Assembly: GCA_009911035.1 (NCBI GenBank)
Contig: QXWO01000042.1
Coordinates: forward strand, 1-53,925
Reading direction: 5' to 3'
Source of the DNA: Lachnospiraceae bacterium
Lineage (GTDB): Bacteria; Bacillota; Clostridia; Lachnospirales; Lachnospiraceae
DNA: 53,925 bases
Position 1 is the first letter of the stretch, and the number at the start of each line of letters is the position of its first letter. A program made the position numbers and the translations under genes. Shown piece after piece: positions 1 to 8,697 of this stretch. A model generated the notes under the pieces. It did not search any database and was not told the DNA's origin. It saw nothing but the letters and a program-made list of their open reading frames with translations.

Positions 1-35
1 AATTGTCGTGGAAAAAATTCATATTAAAAATTTAT

Positions 36-79
36 AAAAAACCTGCTAAAAAGTCTTGACTTTTGTTAGCAGGTTTTTA
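36..79. terminator. Bidirectional rho-independent terminator
   Basis: A 9-bp perfect stem (41-49 with 66-74) is flanked by an A-run on the left and a T-run on the right, so it can terminate in either direction. It probably ends a gene upstream of the window and insulates the FAD oxidoreductase operon. Confidence 0.85.
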
Positions 80-256
80 TGCGCAGACCGTGCAGAGGAA
101 ATATGCCGCTAAAGCGGCGCACATGAGCAATGAATCAGGCGGATGCGAAGCATACATTTGGCATCCCTGGGTAATTACATTAATACTAAAAATCAGGCTC
201 ATTTTTATGCATATTAAACAAAAAGAAATTATTTCATTTATTTTTTAATAAAATGA
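80..256. other. Intergenic stretch without a gene
   Basis: I see no credible gene here. The one open frame (63-248) runs through the terminator and has no ribosome binding site. Two small hairpins are visible: GCCGC-taaa-GCGGC at 105-118, and GGATGC (141-146) with GCATCC (161-166). Their role is unknown. Confidence 0.5.
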
Positions 257-285
257 TTTACAAAAGTTAAGATGTATGATATAGT
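257..285 (+). promoter_or_regulatory. Promoter of the FAD oxidoreductase/sulfatase operon
   Basis: TTTACA (257-262) and TATAGT (280-285) are separated by 17 bases in an AT-rich stretch about 50 bases upstream of the start codon. It fits the housekeeping sigma consensus and is the only good candidate before the first gene. Confidence 0.5.
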
Positions 286-342
286 CTAAAATGTACATAA
301 AAATATATAAATCTTAGCCTGTTATGGGCAGGAGGCACAAAA

Positions 343-2193
343 ATGTCAATTTACAAGAAGACAGCAAGTTACGATATCATTGTAGTAGGCGGAGGCATGG
401 CCGGAATGTGCGCGGCTATTTCAGCGGCCCGGGGAGGAGCGAAAACTGCGATCGTGCAGAACCGTTCCGTGTTCGGGGGAAATGCCAGCTCGGAGATACG
501 CATGCATATCTGCGGCGCAAACTGCCATTCGTCCAAACCCAATTTGAGAGAGACCGGAATTGTGGAGGAGATACTGTTAGAGAATAAGAGCAGAAATCCA
601 TACGCTTCCTTCCATCTGTTTGACATGATTTTATGGGAAAAAATTTATATGCAGGAAGGGCTGGATGCCTACCTGAATACGAACATGGATGACGCAGTTG
701 TGGAGGATGGGGAAATCAAAAGCATTATCTGCCATCAGAATTCCACAGAGACGGAGTATACCTTGTCCGCCAAAATATTTGTGGATGCCACCGGACACGG
801 GACTCTTGGCGTTTTGGCAGGGGCGGCCAGCCGTGTGGGCAGTGAAAGCCGTCATGAGTTCAACGAACCTACAGCGCCGGAGGAGGCCAATAACTATACC
901 ATGGGCAACACATTGATGTTTGTTGCAAGGGACAGGGAAGAACCTGTTACCTTTATCCGTCCCAAGTGGGCGTACCGCTTTAGTGAGGATGATCTGAAAT
1001 ACCGTCCCCATGAAACAGGCATTACGGCCCACGCCGACGGCATCGGGATCGTGGAAGCGGAAGAAGGAGAAAACTTCCTGCCGGAGATCACCAGTGTGGA
1101 TTCGGGTTACTGGTGGATCGAGCTTGGCGGTAATTATGACAATATTGTCAGCCAGGGGGAAGAAATCCGGGACGAACTGCTCAAATGTATCTACGGTGTA
1201 TGGGATCATTTGAAAAATGTAGGCGACCACGGCATCGGCAATTACGACATAGACTGGGTGGGGATGGTGCCTGGATACCGGGAAAGCCGCCGTCTGGACG
1301 GTGACTACATCCTTACAGAAAACGACATCCGCGCCAACCGGATATTTGATGATGCCGTAGCTTATGGGGGGTGGCCTATGGACGTACATGTACCCGGCGG
1401 GCTTTTGGATTTTGACAGCCCGGCCTCCCACGTTTACAACTTTGAGGGTTGTTATACCATTCCATACCGTTGCTACTACAGCCAGAATATCGGAAATCTG
1501 ATGATGGCAGGGCGGGACATCAGTACCTCCAAGATGGCATTCAGTTCTGTCCGGCTGATGGGTTCCTGCTCGGTAGGCGGACAGGCGGTAGGGACAGCGG
1601 CAGCTCTGGCGGTCCGCTACGGCTGCTCACCCCGGGAAGTGGGACAGTCCCACATTGCCGAATTGCAGCAGCAGCTTTTAAAAGACGACTGCTATATTCC
1701 GGGATTTGACAATCAGGACACAGAAGATCTGGCCAGAAGGGCAGCTGTTTCCGCTACCAGCGAAAGCGTCCACGGCCCGGCAGTCAATGTAATCAACGGT
1801 GTTTCAAGAAGCGTGGGGGATAAGACCAATTTCTGGGAGTCTGCATCTGTTGGGTCCCAGGGCGAAACTTTGACCCTTAAGCTGCCGGAAGAAAAATACC
1901 TTCGGGAGATAAGGTTAACATTTGATACGGATTTAAGCCATGAGATCATGCCTTCCATTGTCAGGGAAGTGCGTGAACGCCAGGTAAAGGGGATGCCCCA
2001 TGAACTGGTGAAAGATTATAGGATTTCCCTGTACAGCCAGGGAAAGAAAGTCTGGGAGAAAACCATTTTGGATAATGTACAAAGACTGAATATCCATCCG
2101 CTGGAAGATATCAAATGCGGCGAGGTAGAGGTCACGGTTTTGGGAACCCATGGACTGGAAAGGGCGAGAATTTATGAAGTCAGGATTTATTGA
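343..2193 (+). CDS. FAD-dependent oxidoreductase with C-terminal beta-sandwich domain
   Basis: This is a flavoprotein of the FAD_oxidored type (PF12831-like), probably cytoplasmic, with an unknown substrate that is likely a sugar or glycoside. A dinucleotide-binding glycine motif (G16, G18, G21) opens the protein, followed by an FGGNASSE segment and a later GRDIS motif typical of the family. Residues from about 465 to 616 form an extra domain that ends like an F5/8-type C (discoidin) fold. There is no signal peptide. A GGAGG ribosome binding site sits 8 bases before the ATG. It is the first gene of an operon with a sugar importer, an esterase and a sulfatase, which suggests it oxidises an imported saccharide. 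The family is secure; the substrate is not. Confidence 0.85.
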   Translation: MSIYKKTASYDIIVVGGGMAGMCAAISAARGGAKTAIVQNRSVFGGNASSEIRMHICGANCHSSKPNLRETGIVEEILLENKSRNPYASFHLFDMILWEKIYMQEGLDAYLNTNMDDAVVEDGEIKSIICHQNSTETEYTLSAKIFVDATGHGTLGVLAGAASRVGSESRHEFNEPTAPEEANNYTMGNTLMFVARDREEPVTFIRPKWAYRFSEDDLKYRPHETGITAHADGIGIVEAEEGENFLPEITSVDSGYWWIELGGNYDNIVSQGEEIRDELLKCIYGVWDHLKNVGDHGIGNYDIDWVGMVPGYRESRRLDGDYILTENDIRANRIFDDAVAYGGWPMDVHVPGGLLDFDSPASHVYNFEGCYTIPYRCYYSQNIGNLMMAGRDISTSKMAFSSVRLMGSCSVGGQAVGTAAALAVRYGCSPREVGQSHIAELQQQLLKDDCYIPGFDNQDTEDLARRAAVSATSESVHGPAVNVINGVSRSVGDKTNFWESASVGSQGETLTLKLPEEKYLREIRLTFDTDLSHEIMPSIVREVRERQVKGMPHELVKDYRISLYSQGKKVWEKTILDNVQRLNIHPLEDIKCGEVEVTVLGTHGLERARIYEVRIY

Positions 2194-2845
2194 TCCTGCC
2201 CTGGCGCAGGAAGATGCTTCCCTGCTTGGGTGGAAAAACCTTTTTATGACGATCTGGCGGGAAATTTTTACGCTGGTAAAGGCAAACCTGTGCTTCCTGC
2301 TGTTTTGTATTCCTATTGTTACTATGCCAGCGGCCTTATGTGCCCTGCATGGCGTGTGCGTGGACGTTGTCCGGGGAAGGGACTGTAAAGTGATGGGGAC
2401 CTTCCTGCACACAATAAAGAGCCAGCTTCTTCAATCGTGGGCGGTATTTTTATTACTTGGACTGCTTGAATTTATATCCGCTTACGGCGCGTGGTTTTAT
2501 TTTTCCCACTGTAAGGGGAACTGGCTGCTCCTGTTAATGGGGGTGTTTATGAGCGGTGCGGCAGTGATCACCTACTTAATGATTTCCTATTGTTATACCA
2601 TGCTTGCAAGAGTGGATCTGACATTGGGAAAGGTACTTAAAAATTCATTCCTGCTGACGTTTTTAAACTTGAAGTTCAGTATTTGCAGCGGCGTTATTAC
2701 CATTGCAGTCATAGTATTGTGTAGTTTGTTCTGGCTGCGAGTATTTCCATTGCTGCTGCTGTGCGCTTTTTCCCTTGTGGTCTATTTTGCCACATATTTC
2801 TCTCTGTTTGGTCTGGAAAAATATGTCCTTACAGAGAATCTGTAA
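2174..2845 (+). CDS. YesL-like (DUF624) membrane protein
   Basis: About 223 residues with several hydrophobic segments, resembling the DUF624/YesL family that often accompanies sugar ABC importers in Firmicutes. Its molecular role is not established. I prefer the ATG at 2174 over the in-frame ATG at 2150 because a GGAAAGGG stretch lies just before it. It overlaps the end of the oxidoreductase gene by 20 bases, so the two are translationally coupled. Position between the oxidoreductase and the binding protein matches the usual YesL context. Confidence 0.7.
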   Translation: MKSGFIDPALAQEDASLLGWKNLFMTIWREIFTLVKANLCFLLFCIPIVTMPAALCALHGVCVDVVRGRDCKVMGTFLHTIKSQLLQSWAVFLLLGLLEFISAYGAWFYFSHCKGNWLLLLMGVFMSGAAVITYLMISYCYTMLARVDLTLGKVLKNSFLLTFLNLKFSICSGVITIAVIVLCSLFWLRVFPLLLLCAFSLVVYFATYFSLFGLEKYVLTENL

Positions 2846-2872
2846 ACGATTTGCGAAAGAGAGGATCAAAGT

Positions 2873-4246
2873 ATGAAAAAACAAACGAAAAAAATGATGA
2901 CCCTGTTTTTGGTATTTGCCATGCTCCTTACCATGCTGGCAGGATGCGGCGGAAAGACAGAGGAAAGTTCCAACGCAGGACCAGCGGCGCCTGCTGAAGG
3001 TGAAGCCGGGGAAACAGCCCAGGCAGATGCATCCGGCGATAAGGTCCAGTTAACGATCGCCATGTGGGGGGATGAAGCCCGTGCAGAGGCATACCAGAAG
3101 ACACTGGCTCCTTTCTGTGAAGCTAATAACTGCACGGTAAAGATCGAGCTGGTTCCCATCGGCGATTTCTTTGACAAACTTGCGTCACAGCTTGGAGCAG
3201 GCACAGCGCCCGATGTATTCTGGCTGGCGGACGCAAAGGAAGCCACCTTTATCCAGGGCGGATGGTGTGCCAACTTAAAAGACGCGCTGACGGCTGATGC
3301 ATCCTACAATTTTGATGATTTCTACACTGATGCCATCACATCCACTGATTACGGCGACGGCGGTGTCTACGGCGTACCCTTTTCCTTTGGCGCACGGGCA
3401 ATCTTTTACAATAAGACCATGTTTGAAAATGCAGGACTTAAAACACCCGATGAATACGTGGCTGAGGGGAACTGGACATATGAAACGATGTTTGACCTTG
3501 CATCTAAAATCAGCGCAGCAGATTCTACCAAGGTCGGCTTAAAACTCTGGTGCGTGGGACAGGCAACCAACGGTGTACAAAACTTTGCTGATATTCTGCC
3601 CGCTTACGGCGCAAACCTTTTAAATGAAGATTCCACTGAGTTTATTCTGGACAGCCCGGAGGGCATCAAAGTGACACAGATGGTTTACGATTCCATGTAC
3701 ACCAACGGCGGACATGCGAAGCCCGGCGACGATGTTGCATTTGTATCAGGAAATGTGGGTATGGCCCGTGAATGCTACTCTTACATGAAATCTATGGTAG
3801 AAGGAAATGTTGACTTTGAATGGGGCATTGTTCCACAGCCTTACGGCTCAAAAGGGGCAGACGGCAAGCAGTATACAGGTTACGCTTACTGGTGCGCAAA
3901 CGAGACAAGCGCCAACAGGGACTTAGCCGTTGAACTGGTGAAATTTGTCACCAATCCTGAAAACCAGCTTGCATGGTGCTCTACCTTTATGTGTCCCCGT
4001 ACTTCTGTAATGGAATCTGCCGAGATCTTAAATCCCGGTGAAGGATATCCCGCAGCAGAGGACATCAAGGCTTCCTTCGTTGACTGTGTTGCAGAGCGCG
4101 GCCTTTTCTCCTACCGCGGTACCAGTGACTGGAACCTGCTTTCCAATGCAGTAGAACAGACTTATGAGATGATCTGGGCAGGTGCTTACTCCGTAGAGGA
4201 AGGCGTTGCAGAGATGAAAACAGCGGTTGAACCGTATCTGAACTAA
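2873..4246 (+). CDS. ABC sugar importer, solute-binding lipoprotein
   Basis: A family 1 extracellular solute-binding protein of 457 residues. The N-terminus is a lipoprotein signal (KK-rich start, hydrophobic core, LAGC lipobox with the lipidated Cys at about residue 25), followed by an Ala/Glu/Gly-rich linker and the two-lobed binding fold. It would capture an oligosaccharide outside the membrane and deliver it to the two permeases that follow. A GAGAGG site precedes the ATG. A strong stem-loop lies between this gene and the permeases, consistent with higher expression of the binding protein. Its ligand cannot be read from the sequence. Confidence 0.9.
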   Translation: MKKQTKKMMTLFLVFAMLLTMLAGCGGKTEESSNAGPAAPAEGEAGETAQADASGDKVQLTIAMWGDEARAEAYQKTLAPFCEANNCTVKIELVPIGDFFDKLASQLGAGTAPDVFWLADAKEATFIQGGWCANLKDALTADASYNFDDFYTDAITSTDYGDGGVYGVPFSFGARAIFYNKTMFENAGLKTPDEYVAEGNWTYETMFDLASKISAADSTKVGLKLWCVGQATNGVQNFADILPAYGANLLNEDSTEFILDSPEGIKVTQMVYDSMYTNGGHAKPGDDVAFVSGNVGMARECYSYMKSMVEGNVDFEWGIVPQPYGSKGADGKQYTGYAYWCANETSANRDLAVELVKFVTNPENQLAWCSTFMCPRTSVMESAEILNPGEGYPAAEDIKASFVDCVAERGLFSYRGTSDWNLLSNAVEQTYEMIWAGAYSVEEGVAEMKTAVEPYLN

Positions 4247-4269
4247 ATATTTATAGAAATTAGACAAAT

Positions 4270-4316
4270 GGGCTGCCGTTAACTCTCGCTGACAGACAAC
4301 GGCGGCCCTTATTTTA
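4270..4316 (+). terminator. Intercistronic stem-loop after the binding-protein gene
   Basis: An 11-bp stem with one G-U pair (4270-4280 with 4298-4308) is followed by TTATTTT, 14 bases before the next start codon. It is probably a partial terminator or mRNA 3'-end protector rather than the end of the operon. Confidence 0.7.
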
Positions 4317-4329
4317 AAAGGAGTTCCAT

Positions 4330-5247
4330 ATGACAAATGAAGTGAAAACGAAACGCCGGAAAACGCGTTCCCTTGAATATTCCGACAGCGTCTGGGGCTA
4401 TGCCTTTATTATGCCAATGCTTATCGGATTTTTGATTATCACAGTCTTGCCGGTCATTATGACATTTGTGTACAGTATGACAGACAAAAACATGATGAGC
4501 CGGACTACAAACTTTATCGCAATGGACAATTTTATTAAATTATTCAGCGATAAAACATTCCGCAGTACCATGTGGCAGACCTTAGAGTTTACGGTGCTGC
4601 TGATTCCTTCCAATATGATTCTGACCCTTGGCCTTGCCAGCCTGCTGAAAGATAAATTCAAAGGCTGCGGATTTTTCCGTACAGCAGTGTTTACCCCGGT
4701 TGTAACCTCTGTAGTTGTATGGGGTGTTTTGTGGAAATATATTTTCCAGACAGACAACGGTCTGATCAACTCAGTATTAAAGATGATGGGAATTACAGGG
4801 CCCCAGTGGCTTATGAACCTGAAAATGGCTATCCCGATCTCGGTGTTTGTGACCCTGGTCAAAGGTCTGGGCATGAACATGGTCATCTTTATCGGCGCCA
4901 TGCTGGATGTGCCGGAAGATTATTACGAAGCGGCAGAACTGGACGGCGCCAACAAATTTCAGCAGTTTTTCAAGATCACTCTGCCCAATATTGCACCCAG
5001 CATTTTCCTGGTGCTTATTCTGACAACCATCGGTTCCCTGAAAGTGTTCGGTCAGGTAAAGGCTTTGACCAACGGCGGTCCCGGAACATCCTCTTACGTT
5101 ATGGTGTTCTACATTTACCAGATGGCGTTCCAGAGTTATAAATTCGGTTACGCATCGGCAGCTTCCGTCATCCTGTTCCTGATTATCGTGGCGCTTACGA
5201 TTTTACAGTGGAAAATGAGAAAGAGGTGGGTATTCCATGAAGACTAA
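4330..5247 (+). CDS. ABC sugar importer permease (MalF/UgpA type)
   Basis: A 305-residue inner-membrane permease with about six hydrophobic segments and the EAA-loop sequence (EAAELDGANKFQQF) that docks the ATPase. It forms the translocation channel with the next gene product. An AAAAGGAG site precedes the ATG, and the gene overlaps its partner by 11 bases. No ATPase gene is encoded nearby, so a shared MsmK-type ATPase encoded elsewhere is presumably used. Confidence 0.92.
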   Translation: MTNEVKTKRRKTRSLEYSDSVWGYAFIMPMLIGFLIITVLPVIMTFVYSMTDKNMMSRTTNFIAMDNFIKLFSDKTFRSTMWQTLEFTVLLIPSNMILTLGLASLLKDKFKGCGFFRTAVFTPVVTSVVVWGVLWKYIFQTDNGLINSVLKMMGITGPQWLMNLKMAIPISVFVTLVKGLGMNMVIFIGAMLDVPEDYYEAAELDGANKFQQFFKITLPNIAPSIFLVLILTTIGSLKVFGQVKALTNGGPGTSSYVMVFYIYQMAFQSYKFGYASAASVILFLIIVALTILQWKMRKRWVFHED

Positions 5248-6103
5248 CGGTTTAACAAATAATGATTATGCACGTCGAAGAAAAATGCTGAAAAAGACAG
5301 GGAAGTACATTGTGTGCATCATAATTGCAGTCATCATGCTGTTTCCCATGTACTGGATGTTTACCACTTCCTTTAAGACTCCTATGAATGTGGCTAAATA
5401 TCCGCCCCAGTGGTGGCCAAATCCCTGGACCCTTGACAACTTTGTGGAACTGTTTGTGAAGCGTCCGTTTTTAAAATATCTCTGGAACAGTGTTTACATT
5501 GCAGCGCTGGCAACACTGGGGGTAGTGGTGTTCAGTTCCCTTGCAGGATATGCATTTGCTAAAATTCGCTTCAAAGGAAGCAATATTTTGTTTATGGTAA
5601 TTCTGTGCGGCATGATGATGCCCATTGAAGTAACGATCATCCCGATTTATACGGCTCTTTCCAGTTTAAAACTTGCGGACGGCCATCTGGGGCTGATTAT
5701 CTGTCCCATGTTTGGCTACTGCGGCGCTTTTGGAACATTCCTGATGAGGCAGTATTTCCTGACAGTGCCCGGTGAACTGGTACAGGCGGCAAAGCTTGAC
5801 GGCGCCAACCAGCCCAGGGTTTTTATGAAGATCATGGTGCCCATGGCGATTTCATCTATCTCCACCCTGATTATCTTCACCTTCCTGCAGAGCTGGAACG
5901 ACTATCTTCTGCCTTTGGTATTGCTTTCTTCTTCCGAGAAGTTTACGCTGCCCCTTGGCCTGACCCTGCTTTCCAACGAGGACGGCATGAAATGGGAATT
6001 GGTCATGGCGGCAGCTACCTTCTCAACCCTGCCGATTCTGGTAGTGTTCTATATGTGTCAGGAGAAGTTCATGGCTTCCCTGTCCATGAGTGGAATGAAA
6101 TAA
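5237..6103 (+). CDS. ABC sugar importer permease (MalG/UgpE type)
   Basis: The second permease, 288 residues. It has an N-terminal cytoplasmic stretch, about six membrane segments, and the EAA-like loop (QAAKLDGANQPRVF) in the C-terminal half. It pairs with the upstream permease, whose last codons it overlaps. The family assignment is clear; the substrate is inferred only from the neighbouring esterase and sulfatase, which point to a decorated saccharide. Confidence 0.92.
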   Translation: MKTNGLTNNDYARRRKMLKKTGKYIVCIIIAVIMLFPMYWMFTTSFKTPMNVAKYPPQWWPNPWTLDNFVELFVKRPFLKYLWNSVYIAALATLGVVVFSSLAGYAFAKIRFKGSNILFMVILCGMMMPIEVTIIPIYTALSSLKLADGHLGLIICPMFGYCGAFGTFLMRQYFLTVPGELVQAAKLDGANQPRVFMKIMVPMAISSISTLIIFTFLQSWNDYLLPLVLLSSSEKFTLPLGLTLLSNEDGMKWELVMAAATFSTLPILVVFYMCQEKFMASLSMSGMK

Positions 6104-6126
6104 ATAGATGGAAATGAGGTTTAAAA

Positions 6127-6954
6127 ATGAAACAATTTACAATATCGCCGCTGCTTCCAAGCGGCGGTGAGCTGACGGGCTACCTTCATGACCCGGACGA
6201 CGAGTTTATTTTCCGGGGAAAACGTCCCGCAGTCCTGATCTTCCCCGGCGGCGGCTATCAGAAGCTGGCCGGGCGGGAGATGGACCCTGTGGCATTTGAA
6301 TTCTATGCGGCCGGATTCAATACCTTCTTTTTAAAATACTCCATACACGGTGAAAGCCACCCGGAGCCTTTGGGGATAGAGCCTCTTTCCCAGGCTTCGG
6401 AAGCCATCCTGCGCATCCGGGCCAACGCGGATGCCTGGAATACAAGGGAAAATCAGGTGGCGGTCCTTGGATTTTCAGCAGGCGGGCATCTGGCCGGTTC
6501 CTGTGCGGTCCTGTGGGATCTGCCGGAACTAAAGAAGCTGATAGATACAAAGGGCGGAAAGAACAGGCCGGATGCGGCCATTCTGGGTTATGCAGTGACA
6601 GTTACCGGGGAATATGCCCATACGGATTCCATACAAAACCTTGTAGGGAATCTTGGAGAGGCAAGGGAAGAACTGTTTAACCTGCCCGGCCATGTGACCG
6701 CAGATACGCCGCCCTGCTTCCTCTGGTCAACAGTGGAGGATGAACTGGTACCGGTAGAAAATACACTGTTGTTTGCCAATGCCCTGCAAAAACATCATAT
6801 TTCCTATGAACTGCATCTTTATACCCACGGCAGGCACGGACTGACGCTGGGCATGATGGAAACCAACGAGTCCCATCCCCATCTTGCATCCTGGGTGCGG
6901 CTGTGTAAGGAATGGCTGGGGGATCTGTTTGACTTTCCTGTAAGCATGTTGTAG
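6127..6954 (+). CDS. Alpha/beta hydrolase, acetyl-esterase-like
   Basis: A 275-residue serine hydrolase resembling BD-FAE/acetyl xylan esterase-like proteins. The catalytic triad reads as Ser117 in GFSAGG, Asp205 in VEDELVP and His237 in GRHG. The oxyanion-loop motif is PGGGY (about residues 40-44) in place of the classical HGGG. There is no signal peptide, so it acts in the cytoplasm, probably removing acyl groups from an imported sugar. It lies 23 bases after the permease in the same operon and just before a sulfatase, which fits stepwise removal of substituents. Confidence 0.8.
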   Translation: MKQFTISPLLPSGGELTGYLHDPDDEFIFRGKRPAVLIFPGGGYQKLAGREMDPVAFEFYAAGFNTFFLKYSIHGESHPEPLGIEPLSQASEAILRIRANADAWNTRENQVAVLGFSAGGHLAGSCAVLWDLPELKKLIDTKGGKNRPDAAILGYAVTVTGEYAHTDSIQNLVGNLGEAREELFNLPGHVTADTPPCFLWSTVEDELVPVENTLLFANALQKHHISYELHLYTHGRHGLTLGMMETNESHPHLASWVRLCKEWLGDLFDFPVSML

Positions 6955-7021
6955 GGGCTTGGGGGCCGGTTTATTGAAATAAGAACGAACAGCGCATGAT
7001 CTGCGCAGAAATGAGGTAGTA

Positions 7022-8497
7022 ATGAAGAACTATAATATTGTATGGTTCTGTGCCGACCAGCTCCGTTATGATACCATAAGCGGATACGGAAACACACATA
7101 TCCATACGCCAAATATAGACCGTCTGATGGAGACGGGTACGACTTTCCAGCGCGCCTATTCCCAGAGTCCTGTGTGTACGCCCAGCCGGGCCTCTTTCCT
7201 GACCGGGCGCTATCCCAAAAGCTGCCGTTCCAGCATTAACGGGAATAAAATATTTTCAAGGGATGAGACACTAATTACGAAAACCATGCGGGACAACGGG
7301 TATGTATGTGGGCTTACGGGCAAACTTCATCTCACGTCCAGCAGTGCGAAGGATCATCAGGAGCTTCGTGCCGACGACGGTTACAGTTATTTTGAATGGA
7401 GCCATATGGGGTACGATCTCTGGAATCCGGGGGTAAACAATTATATGGACTGGCTGGAGGAAAAAGGGGTGGACTGGCATGCCATGTACAAAGCCCCGGT
7501 AATCGACTGGCCTCCTAAGTCCAACTATCCCATTCCTGCCCGTATCCAAAGTATGCCGGATGAACTTCACCAGACTACGTGGTGCGTGGAAAAAGCTATG
7601 GAATTTATAAGCCGCAGCAAGGCAGAGGACGGGGAACGCCCCTGGTGCATCAGCATCAATCCTTTCGCACCGCATCCGCCCTTCGATCCGCCACAGGAAT
7701 TTAAGGACAGATTGAATTTGGAAGATATGCCGCTGCCTCTCTGGAAAGAAGGGGAGCTGGGCAACAAGCCCCAGAGTCAGAAAGATTCCTATTATATAGG
7801 TGCACAAAGCGGAATGGTGCGCACGGCAGTGGGGCTGACGAAAGAGGAAAAACAGGAAAATACACTGGAATATTATGCTCTTGTGGAGCATCTGGATCAC
7901 CAGCTTGGACGTCTGATCGACTATCTGGAAGAAACCGGACAGAGGGAAGATACCATCATCATGTTTATGAGTGACCATGGGGAATGCCTGGGGGATCACG
8001 GGTTATACTGGAAAGGCGGATTTTTTTATGAATGCAATGTGCATGTGCCTTTGATCTTTTCCTGCCCGGGGCTGATTGCCCAGGGACTTAGGTCAGACGC
8101 GCTGGTGGAACTGATGGATGTGGCCCCTACCGTGCTGGAGCTGCTGGGGATGCCAATACCCCAGTATATGCAGGCCAAAAGTCTTGCAGGGATCTTAAAA
8201 GGGGAGAGCGATCCTTCTTACCATAAAGACTGTGTATATGCAGAGTATTATTATTCTGCCCTGCTGTCCAATAAGGTTTACGCAACCATGTATTTTGACG
8301 GCCGCTACAAGATGATTGTCCATCATGACGATCCCATAAGCGAGTTTTACGATTTGCAGGAGGACCCTTGTGAGTATGATAACCTTTGGGGGAAAGAAGA
8401 ATACCAGCCGTTGATTTTTGAATACTACCAGAAATGCTTTAATCATGCAATTATGGCAAATGAAGATACTGTTTTGGGAGAAAAGTCCATCTTCTGA
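7022..8497 (+). CDS. Type I sulfatase, Cys-type, cytoplasmic
   Basis: A 491-residue sulfatase of the alkaline-phosphatase fold. The signature CTPSRASFLTGR starts at Cys52, which must be converted to formylglycine. In anaerobes this is done by the radical-SAM enzyme anSME, which is not encoded in this window. An N-terminal ADQLRYD segment supplies metal ligands, and MSDHGECLGDHG in the second half is the other conserved metal site. No signal peptide is seen, so desulfation would follow import. A GAGG site lies close before the ATG. It would remove O- or N-sulfate from an imported saccharide; the exact target is unknown. Confidence 0.9.
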   Translation: MKNYNIVWFCADQLRYDTISGYGNTHIHTPNIDRLMETGTTFQRAYSQSPVCTPSRASFLTGRYPKSCRSSINGNKIFSRDETLITKTMRDNGYVCGLTGKLHLTSSSAKDHQELRADDGYSYFEWSHMGYDLWNPGVNNYMDWLEEKGVDWHAMYKAPVIDWPPKSNYPIPARIQSMPDELHQTTWCVEKAMEFISRSKAEDGERPWCISINPFAPHPPFDPPQEFKDRLNLEDMPLPLWKEGELGNKPQSQKDSYYIGAQSGMVRTAVGLTKEEKQENTLEYYALVEHLDHQLGRLIDYLEETGQREDTIIMFMSDHGECLGDHGLYWKGGFFYECNVHVPLIFSCPGLIAQGLRSDALVELMDVAPTVLELLGMPIPQYMQAKSLAGILKGESDPSYHKDCVYAEYYYSALLSNKVYATMYFDGRYKMIVHHDDPISEFYDLQEDPCEYDNLWGKEEYQPLIFEYYQKCFNHAIMANEDTVLGEKSIF

Positions 8498-8515
8498 TGG
8501 GCTTTCTTTCAAAAT

Positions 8516-8635
8516 CCGCCGGGGATGAAAGGCGGGCGGCAGACAGCAGATGACGATCCGGTACAGTCCGCTGCCGGACGATAGAATGAATTCTAAGAAA
8601 TGGAGCATAAAAAATTGAAAATTGAAATTTTCAAT
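8516..8635. repeat. Inverted repeats between sulfatase and dehydrogenase genes
   Basis: The 200-base gap holds three small hairpins. CCGCC (8516-8520) pairs with GGCGG (8531-8535). GTCCG pairs with CGGAC near 8567-8580. A perfect 9-bp stem with a TGAA loop lies at 8614-8635. None has a T-run, so none looks like a simple terminator. Confidence 0.5.
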
Positions 8636-8645
8636 CTACGTATTT

Positions 8646-8690
8646 GGGCCTATTCCCACATGGGAAGGGCCCATGCGGGAAAGGCATGGG
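8646..8690 (+). promoter_or_regulatory. Two overlapping hairpins at the dehydrogenase ribosome binding site
   Basis: Hairpin A is GGGCC (8646-8650) with GGCCC (8668-8672), extended by TTCCCA/TGGGAA. Hairpin B is CCCATGC (8670-8676) with GCATGGG (8684-8690). They share 8670-8672, so both cannot form fully at once. B carries the likely ribosome binding site in its loop. A translational switch is an inference. Confidence 0.4.
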
Positions 8691-8697
8691 TATAAAT

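Noticed and set aside
63-248. Open frame of 61 codons near the left end
   Set aside because: It runs through the terminator, has no ribosome site and no sensible composition.
631-1431. Long minus-strand frame opposite the FAD oxidoreductase
   Set aside because: A shadow of the real gene: no ribosome site and no recognisable protein pattern.
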